Shown here in pieces: positions 23,646 through 35,092 of a stretch of 64,000 nt of DNA. Below the pieces are notes generated by a model. The model ran no database searches. It was not told where the DNA came from and saw only the letters and a program-made list of their open reading frames with translations. This DNA comes from Ehretia macrophylla (taxonomy: Eukaryota > Streptophyta > Magnoliopsida > Boraginales > Ehretiaceae). A program made the translations under genes and the position numbers. Each line of letters starts with the position of its first letter. Position 1 is the first letter of the stretch. The stretch lies in contig CM075768.1 of the NCBI GenBank assembly GCA_037974665.1, positions 14,871,001 to 14,935,000 of the forward strand, read 5' to 3'.

Positions 23646-23747
23646 ATGGGATCTTAATGCAACGGAAGGGCTTCCTCAATACATGAAAATATGTTACATG
23701 GCGCTTTACGACACTACTAACGAAATATGCTATTTCTAAAATCCACG
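23646..23747 (+). pseudogene. TPS copy A exon 5 (37 bp deletion)
   Basis: Begins A-TGG-GAT (completing RRWDLNA) and encodes [20 protein letters not shown]. It then jumps to the exon end, missing 37 bp that unit B keeps ([14 protein letters not shown]). Length is 102 bp against 139 bp in B, the usual exon 5 length. The loss shifts the frame. Confidence 0.92.
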
Positions 23748-23996
23748 GTAAAATGTTCCTTCTAAACTCATAATCCACCAATGTGGTTTATACCAAAGGC
23801 AGATCCAAGTAGTAGGATTTGAGAGTTGCAACTCAAACTGACCCTACAAATTGTTTTAAATTGCCTTTAAAATCCTTGACCCTTTTTTATTTGAAATCTT
23901 TATAACACAACTAGTTTAATCTTCAAAACTACTTAGCCCTCACTCATAAAATATTCTAAATTTACATGATTAAACATGAATTTTTACATGTCGCAG

Positions 23997-24248
23997 TAGA
24001 TAGATATGATTGAAGGTTTTATGATAGAAGCAAAGTGGTTCAGTAGTGGACATGTACCCAATTTGGAAGAATATATGGAGACTAGTGTTTCCACTGCAGG
24101 GGCATATATGGCCTTAGTGCATATATTCTTTCTAATTGGCCAAGGGGTCACGGAGGAGAATGTAACACTTCTGATAAAAACATATCCAAGACTCTTTTCG
24201 TGCTCAGGGAGAATTCTTCGCCTTTGGGATGATTTGGGAACTTCAAAG
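23997..24248 (+). pseudogene. TPS copy A exon 6 (first codon TAG)
   Basis: 252 bp with intact acceptor and donor. The first codon, Trp (TGG) in unit B, is TAG here. The remainder is open: GFMIEAKWFSSGHVPNLEEY, YMALVHIFFLIGQG, PRLFSCSGRILRLWDDLGTS. The last part, DDLGTSK, continues into EE of exon 7 and matches the NSE/DTE second metal-binding motif, so this region was intact at the time of duplication. Confidence 0.92.
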
Positions 24249-24964
24249 GTTTGTGATTAAGAAGTTTTTCACTTTCATGATAGGGAGCAATTTTTTTAAT
24301 ATATTCGAGCTTATTTATTAAATCACCACTTCATTTAAAAGTTTAAACTAGTAATTTTGTTGATATATTTAAGCCTATTTAATTATTAAATTACTACTTT
24401 TATCTAAAAATTTAAATTGTTGACGAGAGATTATTATATTTATTTATTGATTTCAATACCGTCCCGCACATATAGGAGGATTCTTTTTTAACCTTGCACA
24501 TGAACAGTTTGAATATTTTTAATGATAGCATGACTCTTTTTTTTTTCTTGTTTTTATACACCCCACCTCCACCTCTACCTCCACCTGTTTCCCAACTTCT
24601 ATGAGATTCGAGTACTGATCTCCCAACTTCCAAGACAAGTAGCCTACTACTATACTACTTTTGAATCTCAAGTGATGGTAAGACTTGAACCAAAGACTAT
24701 TTGGTAATTTGGCCTCTAATTAGCACTTCATTTAAAAGGTTAATTAAATTGTTAGAAATAGATTACGATATTTATTTATTAACTTGCACACTATTTCATC
24801 AAAACTCTTTAGTCATTTGTTGGATGAATTGGAATATATTTGATACTAGTCTAACCGAATAAGACTAATATATAGCATATATCAATTTCAGAAAAGGCTT
24901 CTTTATTAATTTAAAAAAAAAAAAAAAAAGAGTCACAACTAAAGGTTTTCCACTTCCATTACAG
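24249..24964. other. TPS copy A intron 6 with SINE-like fragments
   Basis: AT-rich intron. Two stretches (about 24300-24500 and 24590-24800) contain a recurring motif: TTAAATTGTT, GATTATTATATTTATTTATT and a tRNA B-box-like GTCTTTGGTTCAAGTC on the minus strand. Related pieces occur at 3985, 50285-50740, 55595 and 57036. They are probably a dispersed, tRNA-derived repeat family. Confidence 0.5.
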
Positions 24965-25255
24965 GAGGAACAAGAAAGAAGCGACCAGCTTGGATCAAGT
25001 ATACAATTGCACATAAGAGAGAATAACATACAATCCGATAATGAAGCAAGGAAACATATCTTGCAACTCATAAATGGCCTATGGAGAGAGCTAAATGGGG
25101 AGTTTATATGTCCAAATGTCATGCCTCTATCGATAATCAGAGCTGCTTTTAATATGGCTAGAGCTTCCCAAGTCGTCTACCAGCATAAGGAGGATAGCTA
25201 CCATTCCAGCGTAGATAACTACGTAGAGGCTTTGTTTTTCACTCCTATATATTGA
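24965..25255 (+). pseudogene. TPS copy A exon 7 (open reading frame intact)
   Basis: 97 codons after a CAG acceptor: EEQERSDQLGSSIQL, then LQLINGLWRELNGEF, IIRAAFNMARASQVVYQHK and YVEALFFTPIY with TGA at 25253-25255. This is the normal TPS C-terminus closing the catalytic pocket. The exon is intact but belongs to a dead gene. Unit B differs by 3 bp less near the start and 4 bp more near the end. Confidence 0.93.
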
Positions 25256-25270
25256 GATCATCAGAGTATT

Positions 25271-26624
25271 TGTTGGGAGCAAACCTGATAATTAAAATTT
25301 TTAATTAACGTAGTGGAATAATATTCATGTAGCTGTTCATGATTGATTACGCATATTTAATGTATACAATAATTAATCTCATTAAATATCATAGCAGTAG
25401 TTTCAGGATTACCTCTTATCGCGAAGGTTACAGTAGAATCTAAGACGAGCTTCCCACGTGTGAAGCCTCCAAGATTAGTCCACATAGAATCTGCGTTATC
25501 AACTGGATTACACCCGACTAGAGTTTTTAGAGAAATCTTATATTTTTCTGACTTTTGAAAAAGTGTTATTGCTATTGTTCTGTCAAAATAGTACAATATA
25601 TAGACGACACAGATGACTTAGGGTCATATGTAGACTGGTCTTAATTGACCAGTCTTGAGCCTACCAGATCATCATCTAAGTACTACGAACCCAATTAAAT
25701 TAATATTTAGGACGATCCTTTTTGTGTGTGACCTCTTGGGTTCATGATTAATCGATAGCGAATAATTAATTCTACCAATTAATTAAATTAGAACTCTTTC
25801 TAATTAATTCGAAAATAGCGAGTGACACCTAGCATTATATCGCGATTATCCAATTAAAGATGAAGTGCAAATATACGAACTCATTTAGTAATTTCTATAC
25901 AATCAAATCCTACTGTCTTAATTATCCCGATCGAGTCAGAGTCATAGATTGGGTCGTCAAACTCTATTACTCGATCATATGCCAAAATCTATTTAATTAT
26001 TAACTAATGAACCACTATTCTACCTTGGCCAAAGATTTCTAGTGACTTAATCAATAGATCACATAGGATTTCCAATTGATAGTTCCCGTATCTACACGTA
26101 CACACCTCCATGACGGAATAGATCATAACCATTGAATATATTGTCTAATTCGTGATTAGGACTAGGTTAATTACACCAACAAATTATGGTATTCCTAATC
26201 ATGAAAATAATTGTAGTATTCCATGTAATTCATAGTATTAGTGGTCAAGTCCAGTCACTTGTTCACAACAAGTATTTGTACATCTACTATAACAATATGA
26301 GACTAATCGTCCAATTTAATATCTCATATTATTTGGTTAGTAAATTATAATATGATTTATCCGGATAATCTAACACCCAATTAATTTATCCTCTGATCGG
26401 GGATAACTTTTAGAACATATTTGTGAATATAGATTCTGTCACTCATATTCTTACTCTTAATAATAAAATCTATAAATAGTGTTTTAAGTACTTTATTTAT
26501 TTAATTAAAATATGTTAATAAATAAATAAACTGCCTGCAATAAATGATTTATTAAATTAAATAATATATTATCCATAATTTCAAAAATACAATTTATTAG
26601 CTTTTAGGGCATTATTCTTGTACA
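25271..26624 (-). repeat. 3' LTR of a second copia element (1,354 bp)
   Basis: Runs TGTTGGGAGC to CTTGTACA on the + strand. The adjoining internal sequence is minus-strand copia pol, so this is its 3' LTR. It lies directly after TPS copy A (the flank AGTAT also occurs at 51410 in unit B, where there is no insertion). Mostly AT-rich. No second LTR is visible. Confidence 0.75.
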
Positions 26625-26629
26625 ATCCC

Positions 26630-27707
26630 TAGGGATGGTAATGGGTACAGTTTTAATCCTAAACCGATGGGTATCCGCCCGATAAAAACCCGATAAAAAA
26701 AATCGATGGGTAAACCGGTAGGTTTTGGTTTGTAAAAGTCAAAACCGATGGTTAAACCGATAGGTTATGGTTTTTAATGTAAAAAAAAATTGAAACCCGA
26801 AACCCGATTATTAATTAATTAATTATATATATATATATTTATATACACATACATGCGTATTACTATTTACTCTCAATCTTTTCATTTCTCTCTCCTACTT
26901 TTCCCACATACTTTTTATATTCTTTATCTTTCTCTTACTTTAATACTAACTTTCACTCTCTTTAACACACAACTACACTTTCTATAAATAAAAAAACTCA
27001 ACTTTCAACCAACTTTTTTTCACCCACCGATCTACCCACACCAATTCTACCCTAATTAACCAAAAAATATTCTACTCATTTCTCTCTCATCTTCTTTTCC
27101 TTCTTCCTTTCTTGGTAATCACCTTCTTCAGTTCTTCTTCTCCTCCTTCTTCTTCGTTCTAGTTCTCTCACCCAAATAACGCACAGCTTAAAAAAAGCTC
27201 TCTTTTTTCAACTCCATGGCACAGATCGGCGACAGAATTGTGAAATCCTATCTAAGTAAAATATATATGCATACAGATAGATTCGCGATTTACACTAGAT
27301 TAGTAAGCTTTGCAGATGTATCCCTTGTGTAGTCTATTCCAATTCGTGATTTTATTGATGATTTATTACTAGTGTTCATTGAAGTTTTTTTTTTTGTATT
27401 TTAGTTAAAGTTTTATAATTCTTTTATTTTCGTAATTCTTTTATTTAAATTTTATATTATACAGTGTTGAATTTTTTTATGTTTTTAAATTTATTTTGTT
27501 ATTCAAAATAATTTTTTATATTTTTTTAACGTTAATCGGTTTCGGTTCGGATAACTGCGGTTTTTTTAATTTTAATCGGTTTCGGTTTTGGTTATTAATT
27601 TTTAAAACCATTCGGTTTTGGTTGCGGTTTCGGTTTTTGATTTTGTTAAGCGGTTTCGGTTTCGGTTTTTTGAAAAATTGCGGTTATCCGGACCGTTGCC
27701 ATCCCTA
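26630..27707. mobile_element. Non-autonomous hAT-like transposon
   Basis: 1,078 bp with ends TAGGGATGGTAA and TTGCCATCCCTA and a perfect 8 bp target duplication ACAATCCC (26622-26629, 27708-27715). Subterminal parts are packed with CGATGGGTAAACCGG and CGGTTTCGGTTTTGG repeats. No transposase. The 8 bp duplication and the end sequences are those of hAT elements. It inserted over the junction of the copia LTR and polypurine tract. Confidence 0.92.
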
Positions 27708-27715
27708 ACAATCCC

Positions 27716-29388
27716 CCACTTGTACTAAAGGCAATCAAAATGATATCTCATACCAATCCCCTCTAAGTGTCGATCCAAAGACTGCTTAATCAGAGCCTTA
27801 GTCAACAGATCAGCAGTGTTATCTGCTGATGCTACTTTCTGTATCAATATGTCACATCTTCCCACAATTTCTTGGATAATGTGGTAACGCCTCTCTACAT
27901 GTTTGGATTTTTTGTGAGACCTTGGTTCCTTAAGTTGCGCTATTGCTCTATTATTATCACAATGTAAAGGCACTGCAATCTCAATGGAAGGAACCACTCC
28001 AAGTTTCGAGACTAACTTCTTGATCCAAACTGTCACTTTTGTTGCATTCGATGCTACGATGTATTCAACTTCCGTAGTAGAATCTATAGTTGTACTCTGT
28101 TTGGAACTCTTTCAACTGAGCGCTCATCCATTACAAATGAAAATGAATCCAGATATGGATTTACAATCATACACATCAGACTGAAAATCTAAGTCAGTAA
28201 AGCCCTCCATTTTCAATTCCCCTCCTTCATATACCAACCATATCCTTAGTTCTATTTAAGTACTTCAGGATATTCTTGATGGTTATCCAGTGTTCCTCAC
28301 ATGGATCTTATTGATATCTGCTAGTAACACTTACAGCGTGTGCGATATCAAGCCTAGTACATAGCATGGCATAAATAAGACTTCCAATAGCCGAAGCATA
28401 TGGAATCTTATTCATCTTCCCTCTTTCTTCAACTGTTTTAGGACTCATAGCCCTAGAAAGATGAATGTCATGTCTAAAAGCTAATAGTCCCTTTTTAGAA
28501 TACTGCATGTTAAACCTTTTTAACACCTTATTTATGTACGTATTCTAGGAGAGACCTATTAATCCCTTCGATCTATCTCTATAGATTCAAATTTAGGTTG
28601 TTTCTGCCAAATCCTTCGTGGAGAATGTTCATGATAAACAGACCTTAACAAATGACATCATACCTAGGTCATTCCCAATCAGTAGTATGTCATCTACATA
28701 CAAGATGAGGAACATAACTACCTTATTGCTGACTTTCTTGTTAACACAAGGTTCGTCTTCATTTTTAATGAAGCCAAACATTTTAATAACCTCATCAAAA
28801 CGTAGGTTCTAGCTCCTCGAGGCTTGCTTGAGTCCATTAATGAATCTTTTTAGCTTGCATACTTTGTGACTTTCACCTATGAATTCAAAACCCTTTGACT
28901 GTTTCAAATAAATGTCTTGTTCAATGAAGCCATTAAAAAAATTTGTTTTGACATCTATCTGCCATATCTCATAATCGTAGTGTGCAGCTATAGCCAATAA
29001 GATCCTGATGGATTTGAACATTGCTACTGGCAAGAAGGTTTCCTCATAGTTAACTCCATGTCTCTGACGGTAACCTTTTGCCACTAACCTTGTCTTGAAG
29101 GTCTCCACTTTCCCATCTATACCTCTCTTTTTCTTATATACTCATCTGTACCCTATAAGTACAATACTTTCAGTGAGTCTACAAGATTCCAGACTTGATT
29201 GGTGTGTATTGAATCCATTTTAGATTTCATGGCTTCAAGCCATTTTCTTGAGTCCCTATCAGAAATAGCTTTCTCATAAGTTAGGGGATCATCAATATGA
29301 TTACCATCATCCAACGTGAACTGGGACACATGCTAAACCTAAGATTAGAGTTTTCTAGATACATGAAGTACCGCATAGTAGTTTATTA
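27716..29388 (-). pseudogene. Copia pol remnant (RT and RNase H)
   Basis: A minus-strand fragment reading from about 29300 down to 27725. It has a segment before RT (SRKWLEAMKSKMDS), RT (ETFKTRLVAKGYRQRHGVNY, WQIDVKTNFFNGF), a connection segment (IPYASAIGSLIYAMLCTRLD at 28308-28526) and the RNase H end (PLHCDNNRAIAQL, HVERRYHIIQEI, ADLLTKAL). Frameshifts and stops separate the pieces, and the YVDD box survives only in a shifted frame near 28690. Gag, protease and integrase are absent. The fragment stops at 29388 against the solo LTR. It is a dead element. Confidence 0.88.
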
Positions 29389-31920
29389 TGTAACGCCCCA
29401 ATCCCTCATGGAACCGGGACTTCTATTAACCAAACTATACTCAACCAAATTCCAAACCCCAGACATGAAATTTAGGAAAAAACGGACGGAGTTTTCCCTA
29501 TATATATGTTTATCTAGAAACCTGCCAACAGTCACATACAAGTCCTGAATTACAATCAACCATTCATACAACCTAGCTTTCAAGATTCATAAAGCCAACC
29601 AGCTCCTCAAGGCCATCCGAGACTTGGAACCCAACAACATATCACACAAGCATGCAAAACTAAATCCATTGAAGTTCTATCTTTTTAATCCACTTATCAT
29701 ACCACTCTATATTATCAATCAAGCTTTCTTATAATTTGTGTCCAACCAACTAACTAATTTTCATCGTCCACACAAGCATACACTACTAAGTAATAAAGTA
29801 AAGCAAATAGAAGATATTGCAATCCACTAGTACCTAATCATCAAACAAAACTAAAACTTTAATATTAAATTCCTTGATATAATATAAATACATACATGGG
29901 CACAAAGTCTCAAATACAATACAAGCATATCATGATCACATTCTTCCATGTTTTACACACTGATAGAGCAAGCAGGTCACACAGAAGGCAATCCAATCTT
30001 CAGCTTTTCTTGAAATATATTGCAAAGAGGATTGAGTAATCAAGTTACTCAGTGAGGGAGGTGATGCAACATACCAGGTGTGCATTATGATATGCAGATA
30101 CAAGAAATCCTATATATAACATAAACAACAAGATTCAATAGCAAGTAGTTAACCACATTAAAAAGGATCTCGAACCACGAGCCACGAACTTCACGCAAGT
30201 GTCGGCAAACCCTTACTCCAACAGGTTGGGATACTCCGGATGTATCCCGATCCTACGACCCTTTCTCCTAAGGTAGCATCATATGCCCAGCAGGTGAACC
30301 ACGCCTCTGGGATAGTGGAGTATACTCAGCGAGAAAAGGAATAGGCACCATGGTAGTCGAGGGAGCACGACAAGCCTAATGTCGCCCTTGTTCTCGAAGC
30401 TACCATGTCCGAAAAGGTTGCGCAACCCCAAGACAAGCCCACAAGAAGCAAGATATCAAATAACACGTAAGAGGGTCGACAAAGTAGGCCATTCTCGTAT
30501 TTAAATGCAAAATGAATCAACATATACACGAAATAGATTTATTATAGTATCAAAAGTAGCAATCAACATAACTTTTCCCCACAATCAACTCAAATAGCTT
30601 TATTATACTTTAGATAAACAACATAATACATGACAACTCAACAACAAGCTCTAAATGCATCAAATATGGCTAAATACTAATTTTCCTCTTTCTTTAACCA
30701 AGCTTTCCTTCTCCTATGTGCAATTCAAGATTTCCAAATCATATCCTACTCATACTACAATCCTAATTAAGCCAAAAGACACCTATTAAGATCATAAAAA
30801 CCCATTTAGAAACAAAAGCACGGGAAGGCCCCGAGCAAGTTTTAACTACAACTACACTAATCGAACCCCAATTTCGCGTAACGAAAGCACCAAAAGTGCT
30901 TCCATACCCCCAAAGATACCCAAACCAAAGCCCAAACGAGCCTGAATTGCACAACAAGAAAAGTCCCCTTTTTAAAGTTGACTAACTTTGCAATTTAACT
31001 CGGTTTTGGGTGATTTAACTTCACGTAGCCTCCCGACTAACTTCACTAGGGTCTAAAGCATCTAATTGAAGTCTCAATTCAAGCTAATTAGCAAATTTTC
31101 TCAAAACCCTAATTTTAGGCACTATTCATCATCATATTTCTTCAGTCTCAACATTCAACCATGAAATTCCTTACCAAGCTATGAAAGTTAACTCTATAGG
31201 CCATAATAAACACATAATAACCATTCATAACAAGTTTTATAGCTATAATTGACAAACCAAGAAAATTCAACATATGAGCATAAACTTTGAAAGCAATAAA
31301 ATGTATCTCCCTCACAAATTAGATGATAAAGACAAGAGGTTGAAGCTCCCAAGTGCATTAGAAGCCTTCCCAAGCAAGCCAAGAGCTCAACTCCAAGGTT
31401 TGATGAATAATTTTTTCCTCTTTTTTCTCCTTAAGGTGGTCGGCCATGGGGGAGGGGGGGGGGGGGGGGGAGGAAGGGAGGGACACAAGGGTAATTTTTT
31501 TGCTTTGTTTGATGAGTTGTTTTTGTTTAATGGTGATAACTTTAATATATGAATACATATGTGCAATAAGTTATGGTCAAATGCTACATAAAACTTGGTC
31601 AAATGAGCTTAATTACTAATCAAATCCTAACTAACTCAAAACTAAGGTTGTTACGTACATAACACTATTCAAATGAAGAAAAACTATTTTCCAAACGCGT
31701 GCTCCCGAGCTCGAAAGTCCAAAATGACAATGTCTCGATTCTTTTTATATGTCATATGACTTAGGAAAAATATTAAATTGAACTTTTAAAATGGTCAAAA
31801 ATCTTATGAATAGTAACCTCAAAATAAAGTAATTAAGCAAGAAAAGTGATGCACGTAAGAATGATCAAGTAAGTATGCAACAGTTGTAAAGAAATATATG
31901 ATAAAGTCTCAGGCGTCACA
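29389..31920. mobile_element. Solo LTR with TATTA target duplication (unit B)
   Basis: 2,532 bp, TGTAACGCC to GGCGTCACA, flanked by TATTA on both sides (29384-29388, 31921-31925). No internal retrotransposon domains lie on either side. This is what LTR-LTR recombination leaves. It holds a G-run (about 31446-31473). Unit A carries its last 1,488 bp at the window start, so it inserted before the duplication. A Gypsy origin is suspected from the end sequence only. Confidence 0.85.
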
Positions 31921-32743
31921 TATTATCTGCTTTAGCCATGTAAGATATACAAATTGTTTCAGTCATATCTGAACGCTAGAAATTGGATATTATAGGGCTT
32001 TGCATAAATATTTCCTTTTGTTTCAGTTTCCTGGGATCTTCCTTTAGTTAGGTACACCAGCCTGCATAGTTTCCTCTGTCCAATTCATTTAATTTAGTTG
32101 ATTTACCGCATGGAAGAAAAGTCTGAAGTATGCGATGAAGAGTAAGATTATGAATGGGATCGTCTGGCCAAGCAGTCATTTTGACATTTCTTGACCCTCT
32201 GAATCTTAACTTGAAGTCACATTTTCGCCGAATTTGCTCTCTTCTTTGATTGTTGCAATCTCTTCCTCTTATATGTCTTTCCTATATTTTTCCCTCTGGC
32301 CAAGCAGAGTGTGAGCATGTGTGCTGTCTGTGAGTGCGTGTGTGCTGTTTTTGTGTGTGTTTGTGGTGTATAAGTGTGAGACATAATTATTTGAATAAAA
32401 AGAAAAAAATCCCTTTTTAATCTTACAAAAAGACAAAAATGCCCTTTTAATCTTAAGAATTGTTTGGCAAAGACATGTGTTATGGGGGAATTTGGGTAAA
32501 CCAAAAAGCTCATAGGGGTATTGAGGGACTTCGGGCTTTATGGAGAAACTCATGGGGAGGGGGGGTGTTTGGCATTTACTCCTCCAACAAATATGTTATA
32601 TATAATGATTTTGAGACTCTATGTTCTGATTTAGAAAAAAGAAAATAAAATGATATAGTTATCGACTTTATTGTTATTGTAATGCGAGTTTTAATGATAT
32701 CATGTACTTAATTCTGGGATTGCTATATAGTTACTTCCTGCAC
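31921..32743. other. Non-TPS sequence upstream of TPS copy B
   Basis: Parallel to 1489-2339, with a shorter GT-rich tract (about 32309-32370) and G-run (about 32557-32566). TPS homology shared with copy C begins right after the G-run. No promoter or exon 1. Confidence 0.6.
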
Positions 32744-32994
32744 AAAATGACAATAGGAGCAAGATAAGGGAATTGGGAGAAAAAACTCGAAGAGAAGTGC
32801 AAAGAAGAATGGAACCATTAGACAAACTGAAATTGATAGACACACTTGTGAGGCTTAGAATTGCTTACCTTTTCGAAGAAGACATCAATACATTACTTGA
32901 AGGGTTTGTAGAAGGGCAACCAGATGATAAGATTTACAGACCACTGCATTACGTTTTCTATTGCTGCGACACAGCGGCTACAAGATTAGTCCCG
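32744..32994 (+). pseudogene. TPS copy B exon 2 (frameshifted)
   Basis: 251 bp with the same extra TA as copy A (QPDDK frame exit). The acceptor is CAC (copy A CAT, copy C CAG). The donor is CT. The core RRMEPLDKLKLIDTLVRLRI differs from A at a few residues. ORF end at 33000. Confidence 0.92.
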
Positions 32995-33242
32995 CTATAA
33001 TTCCTTTCATGCACATTTTCCACTTCAATACTCTATATGTTGATAGTTTTTTGGGGTTTGTGTTTGTTAGAGTATATACATACCGCGTATAAGTGTATAC
33101 ACGGTATGTACGCGGCATGTATGTTCGATAACACTATGATACATGAATCGCTTACAATAGAGAAGTATGACCATTTTAAGAGTAACCTGCAAAATTCCAA
33201 GCCTGGTAATTATTAAATTACCATCTCAACCATAAAGTTTAA

Positions 33243-33699
33243 CATAGTGTTTGGATTGCACAAAGGAATGGAAAGGAAAGTAAAGTGGAGGAAAAAAAAT
33301 AAAGGAAATGAAATGAAATGAATTACTTTGTTTGGATTGGAAAAAAATAATAATAGAAAGGAAAGAAAATGATCTTATGATTTTTTGTTTGGATTGAAAA
33401 AGGAAAGGAAAGAAAAAGGATCATTTTAAATATAAAATTACTTAAGTACCCTTTTTTTTTTATAATAATGAGATATGTAGGGATAAAAAAACATTTAGTG
33501 ATAAAACATTTCATTTCCCCTCCAAATACCCCAAATTGGAAGGTTTGAAAAACCAATCCAATTAAAGAAAATGGAAGGATTTTTGTACCCCTCCATATCA
33601 TTTACTTATTTCAAAATTGCAATCCAAATAAGGGAAAGGATTCCTTATCCCCTCCATTTCCTTTACTTTCCTTTAAAAATGTGAATCCAAACAAGCGTG
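33243..33699. mobile_element. MITE in TPS intron 2 (copy B)
   Basis: The same insertion as 2839-3288, with the same ends and small internal length differences. It is inherited from before the A/B duplication and absent in copy C. Confidence 0.75.
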
Positions 33700-33788
33700 A
33701 AGTGCACAAAACCCTCTTATATCTTTATTAAAGTGCACAAGAACCCATGTTCTTTTAAAAATACGTAGAACCCCTTGTGATTTTTTAG

Positions 33789-33972
33789 AATTACTTGTTT
33801 CGCAAGCCTTAAAGTTTCCGAGGCACCAGAGGATGGCGAGGTTAGAAGCCAGAAGGTACGTAAAAGAGTATGGTCAAGAATGCCACCACAGTTTGGACAT
33901 TTTGAAACTGGCAAAATTAGATTATAACAGGGTTCAAACACTACACCAGATGGAATTGGCCGAAGTAACAAG
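33789..33972 (+). pseudogene. TPS copy B exon 3, 3' half only
   Basis: The first recognisable part reads LVSQALKFPRHQRMARLEA, where copy A has a stop at the Gln. It ends with the shared donor AG/GTAATG. The 5' half of the exon and about 1 kb of intron 2 (unit A 3377-4590) are deleted; the junction lies in a T-run at about 33781-33788. Confidence 0.9.
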
Positions 33973-34385
33973 GTAATGGCATCTGTTTTCTTACGTCTTT
34001 TCACCCTTATTCCTCACTCTTTTAGATTGTTCCGGGCCGGATGTACTTACCACTAGTGGAACCAGGCACTGGAAATCAGAGACACTATAGTGGCAAAGTT
34101 AGTAAATAGGGGTCGGGTCGCTCATTTATACATAAATGTTTTGTTCAAATCTTAAAACGTAGTTGACTTTATGTTTAAAATTAAATTTTTTATGATGAAA
34201 AATCACAATATATTATAATTAAATCAATATTAATTTAAGTACATTCTTTTAAAAATGTATTTATGTCATATTCAACAAATAAAAATTAGAAATCCAATTC
34301 AAATTGAGATAAAAGAAAGTTCCAAGCATAACATGTATAAATTAAAATAATAACCTATACATAAAAAAATGGGCTACTGTACATG
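33973..34385. other. TPS copy B intron 3 left of the CACTA element
   Basis: AT-rich intron with no feature recognised. It ends in ATG, the mutated form of the CACTA target duplication (ACG in unit A). Confidence 0.7.
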
Positions 34386-34880
34386 CACTACAAAAAAAAC
34401 TAAATTTTGCAAGGGACGGCTCCCCTCACCGTGCAGTCGCAAATTCCAAATTTGCGACGGCATGGTGAGGAAAAACGTTCATCAAACACAAGGTTGTCGC
34501 CAAATTCGTTCCCCTCACCAAACTATCACCATTTTGGTTACGACTGCCAAAATATCTCCATCCCGTCTCCAAATCCTCGATCACTATGCCCTCGCCATCC
34601 TTTCCGTCTCTAGGCCGTCAATACAGTTTGCCGTCACCGAGCCCTCGTCAATTGGAGCCGTCCCAAAACTGTCACTAAATTTCTCATTGCCAAGCCCTCG
34701 CTAAGTTTTCCCTCACCCGACTGTCACCAATGATTGTTATCACCGATCACTCACCAACTTAACCCCTCACCAAACTGTCACAAAAATTCTTGTCGCCAAG
34801 CCTTCGTCAACATTTTCCCTCGCCAATCCATCGCTAACCCTTCCGTTCACCAAGCCCTCACTAACTTAACCATTCCATCT
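34386..34880. repeat. CACTA left subterminal repeats (copy B)
   Basis: Parallel to 5202-5690. Repeats of CGTCACC, CCCTCACC and GTCGCC type, with GTCGCAAATTCC against AATTTGCGACGG as an inverted pair. Confidence 0.75.
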
Positions 34881-35092
34881 AATTTAACGAGTCAAAATTC
34901 CTTCAAATTTTTTGAATATCATCCCAAATTGAACCTGTTTGATATCTGAAATTCATTTCAAAATAACACCGCAAATACGATATGCTATATTTAATTAAAA
35001 TACAGATTGTTATTTAAAACTATTACAAAAAGAAATATCTTGTACATGGTATTGTATTAAACATCAAACTACAGGTTTAACATTATAACAAA

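Larger units (their letters stand above)
2340..25255 (+). pseudogene. Terpene synthase pseudogene, copy A (exons 2-7)
   Basis: This is a class I plant terpene synthase remnant, probably a mono- or sesquiterpene synthase. Exons 2 to 7 are recognisable in order, with phases matching the class III TPS gene layout: exon 2 2340-2590, exon 3 4404-4776, exon 4 18424-18628 continuing at 23418-23431, exon 5 23646-23747, exon 6 23997-24248, exon 7 24965-25255. No exon 1 or promoter is present. Lesions are a +2 bp frameshift in exon 2, a lost exon 2 acceptor and donor, TAA in exon 3, TAG and TAA in exon 4, a Tnt1-like retrotransposon inside exon 4, a 37 bp deletion in exon 5 and TAG as the first codon of exon 6. 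Intron 3 carries a 9.5 kb CACTA element. It cannot make a functional enzyme. The TPS-b or TPS-g subfamily is not settled. Confidence 0.93.

Noticed and set aside
27496..27708. 70 aa Phe-rich ORF in the hAT element
   Set aside because: Made of the CGGTTTCGG subterminal repeats; non-coding end of a non-autonomous element.
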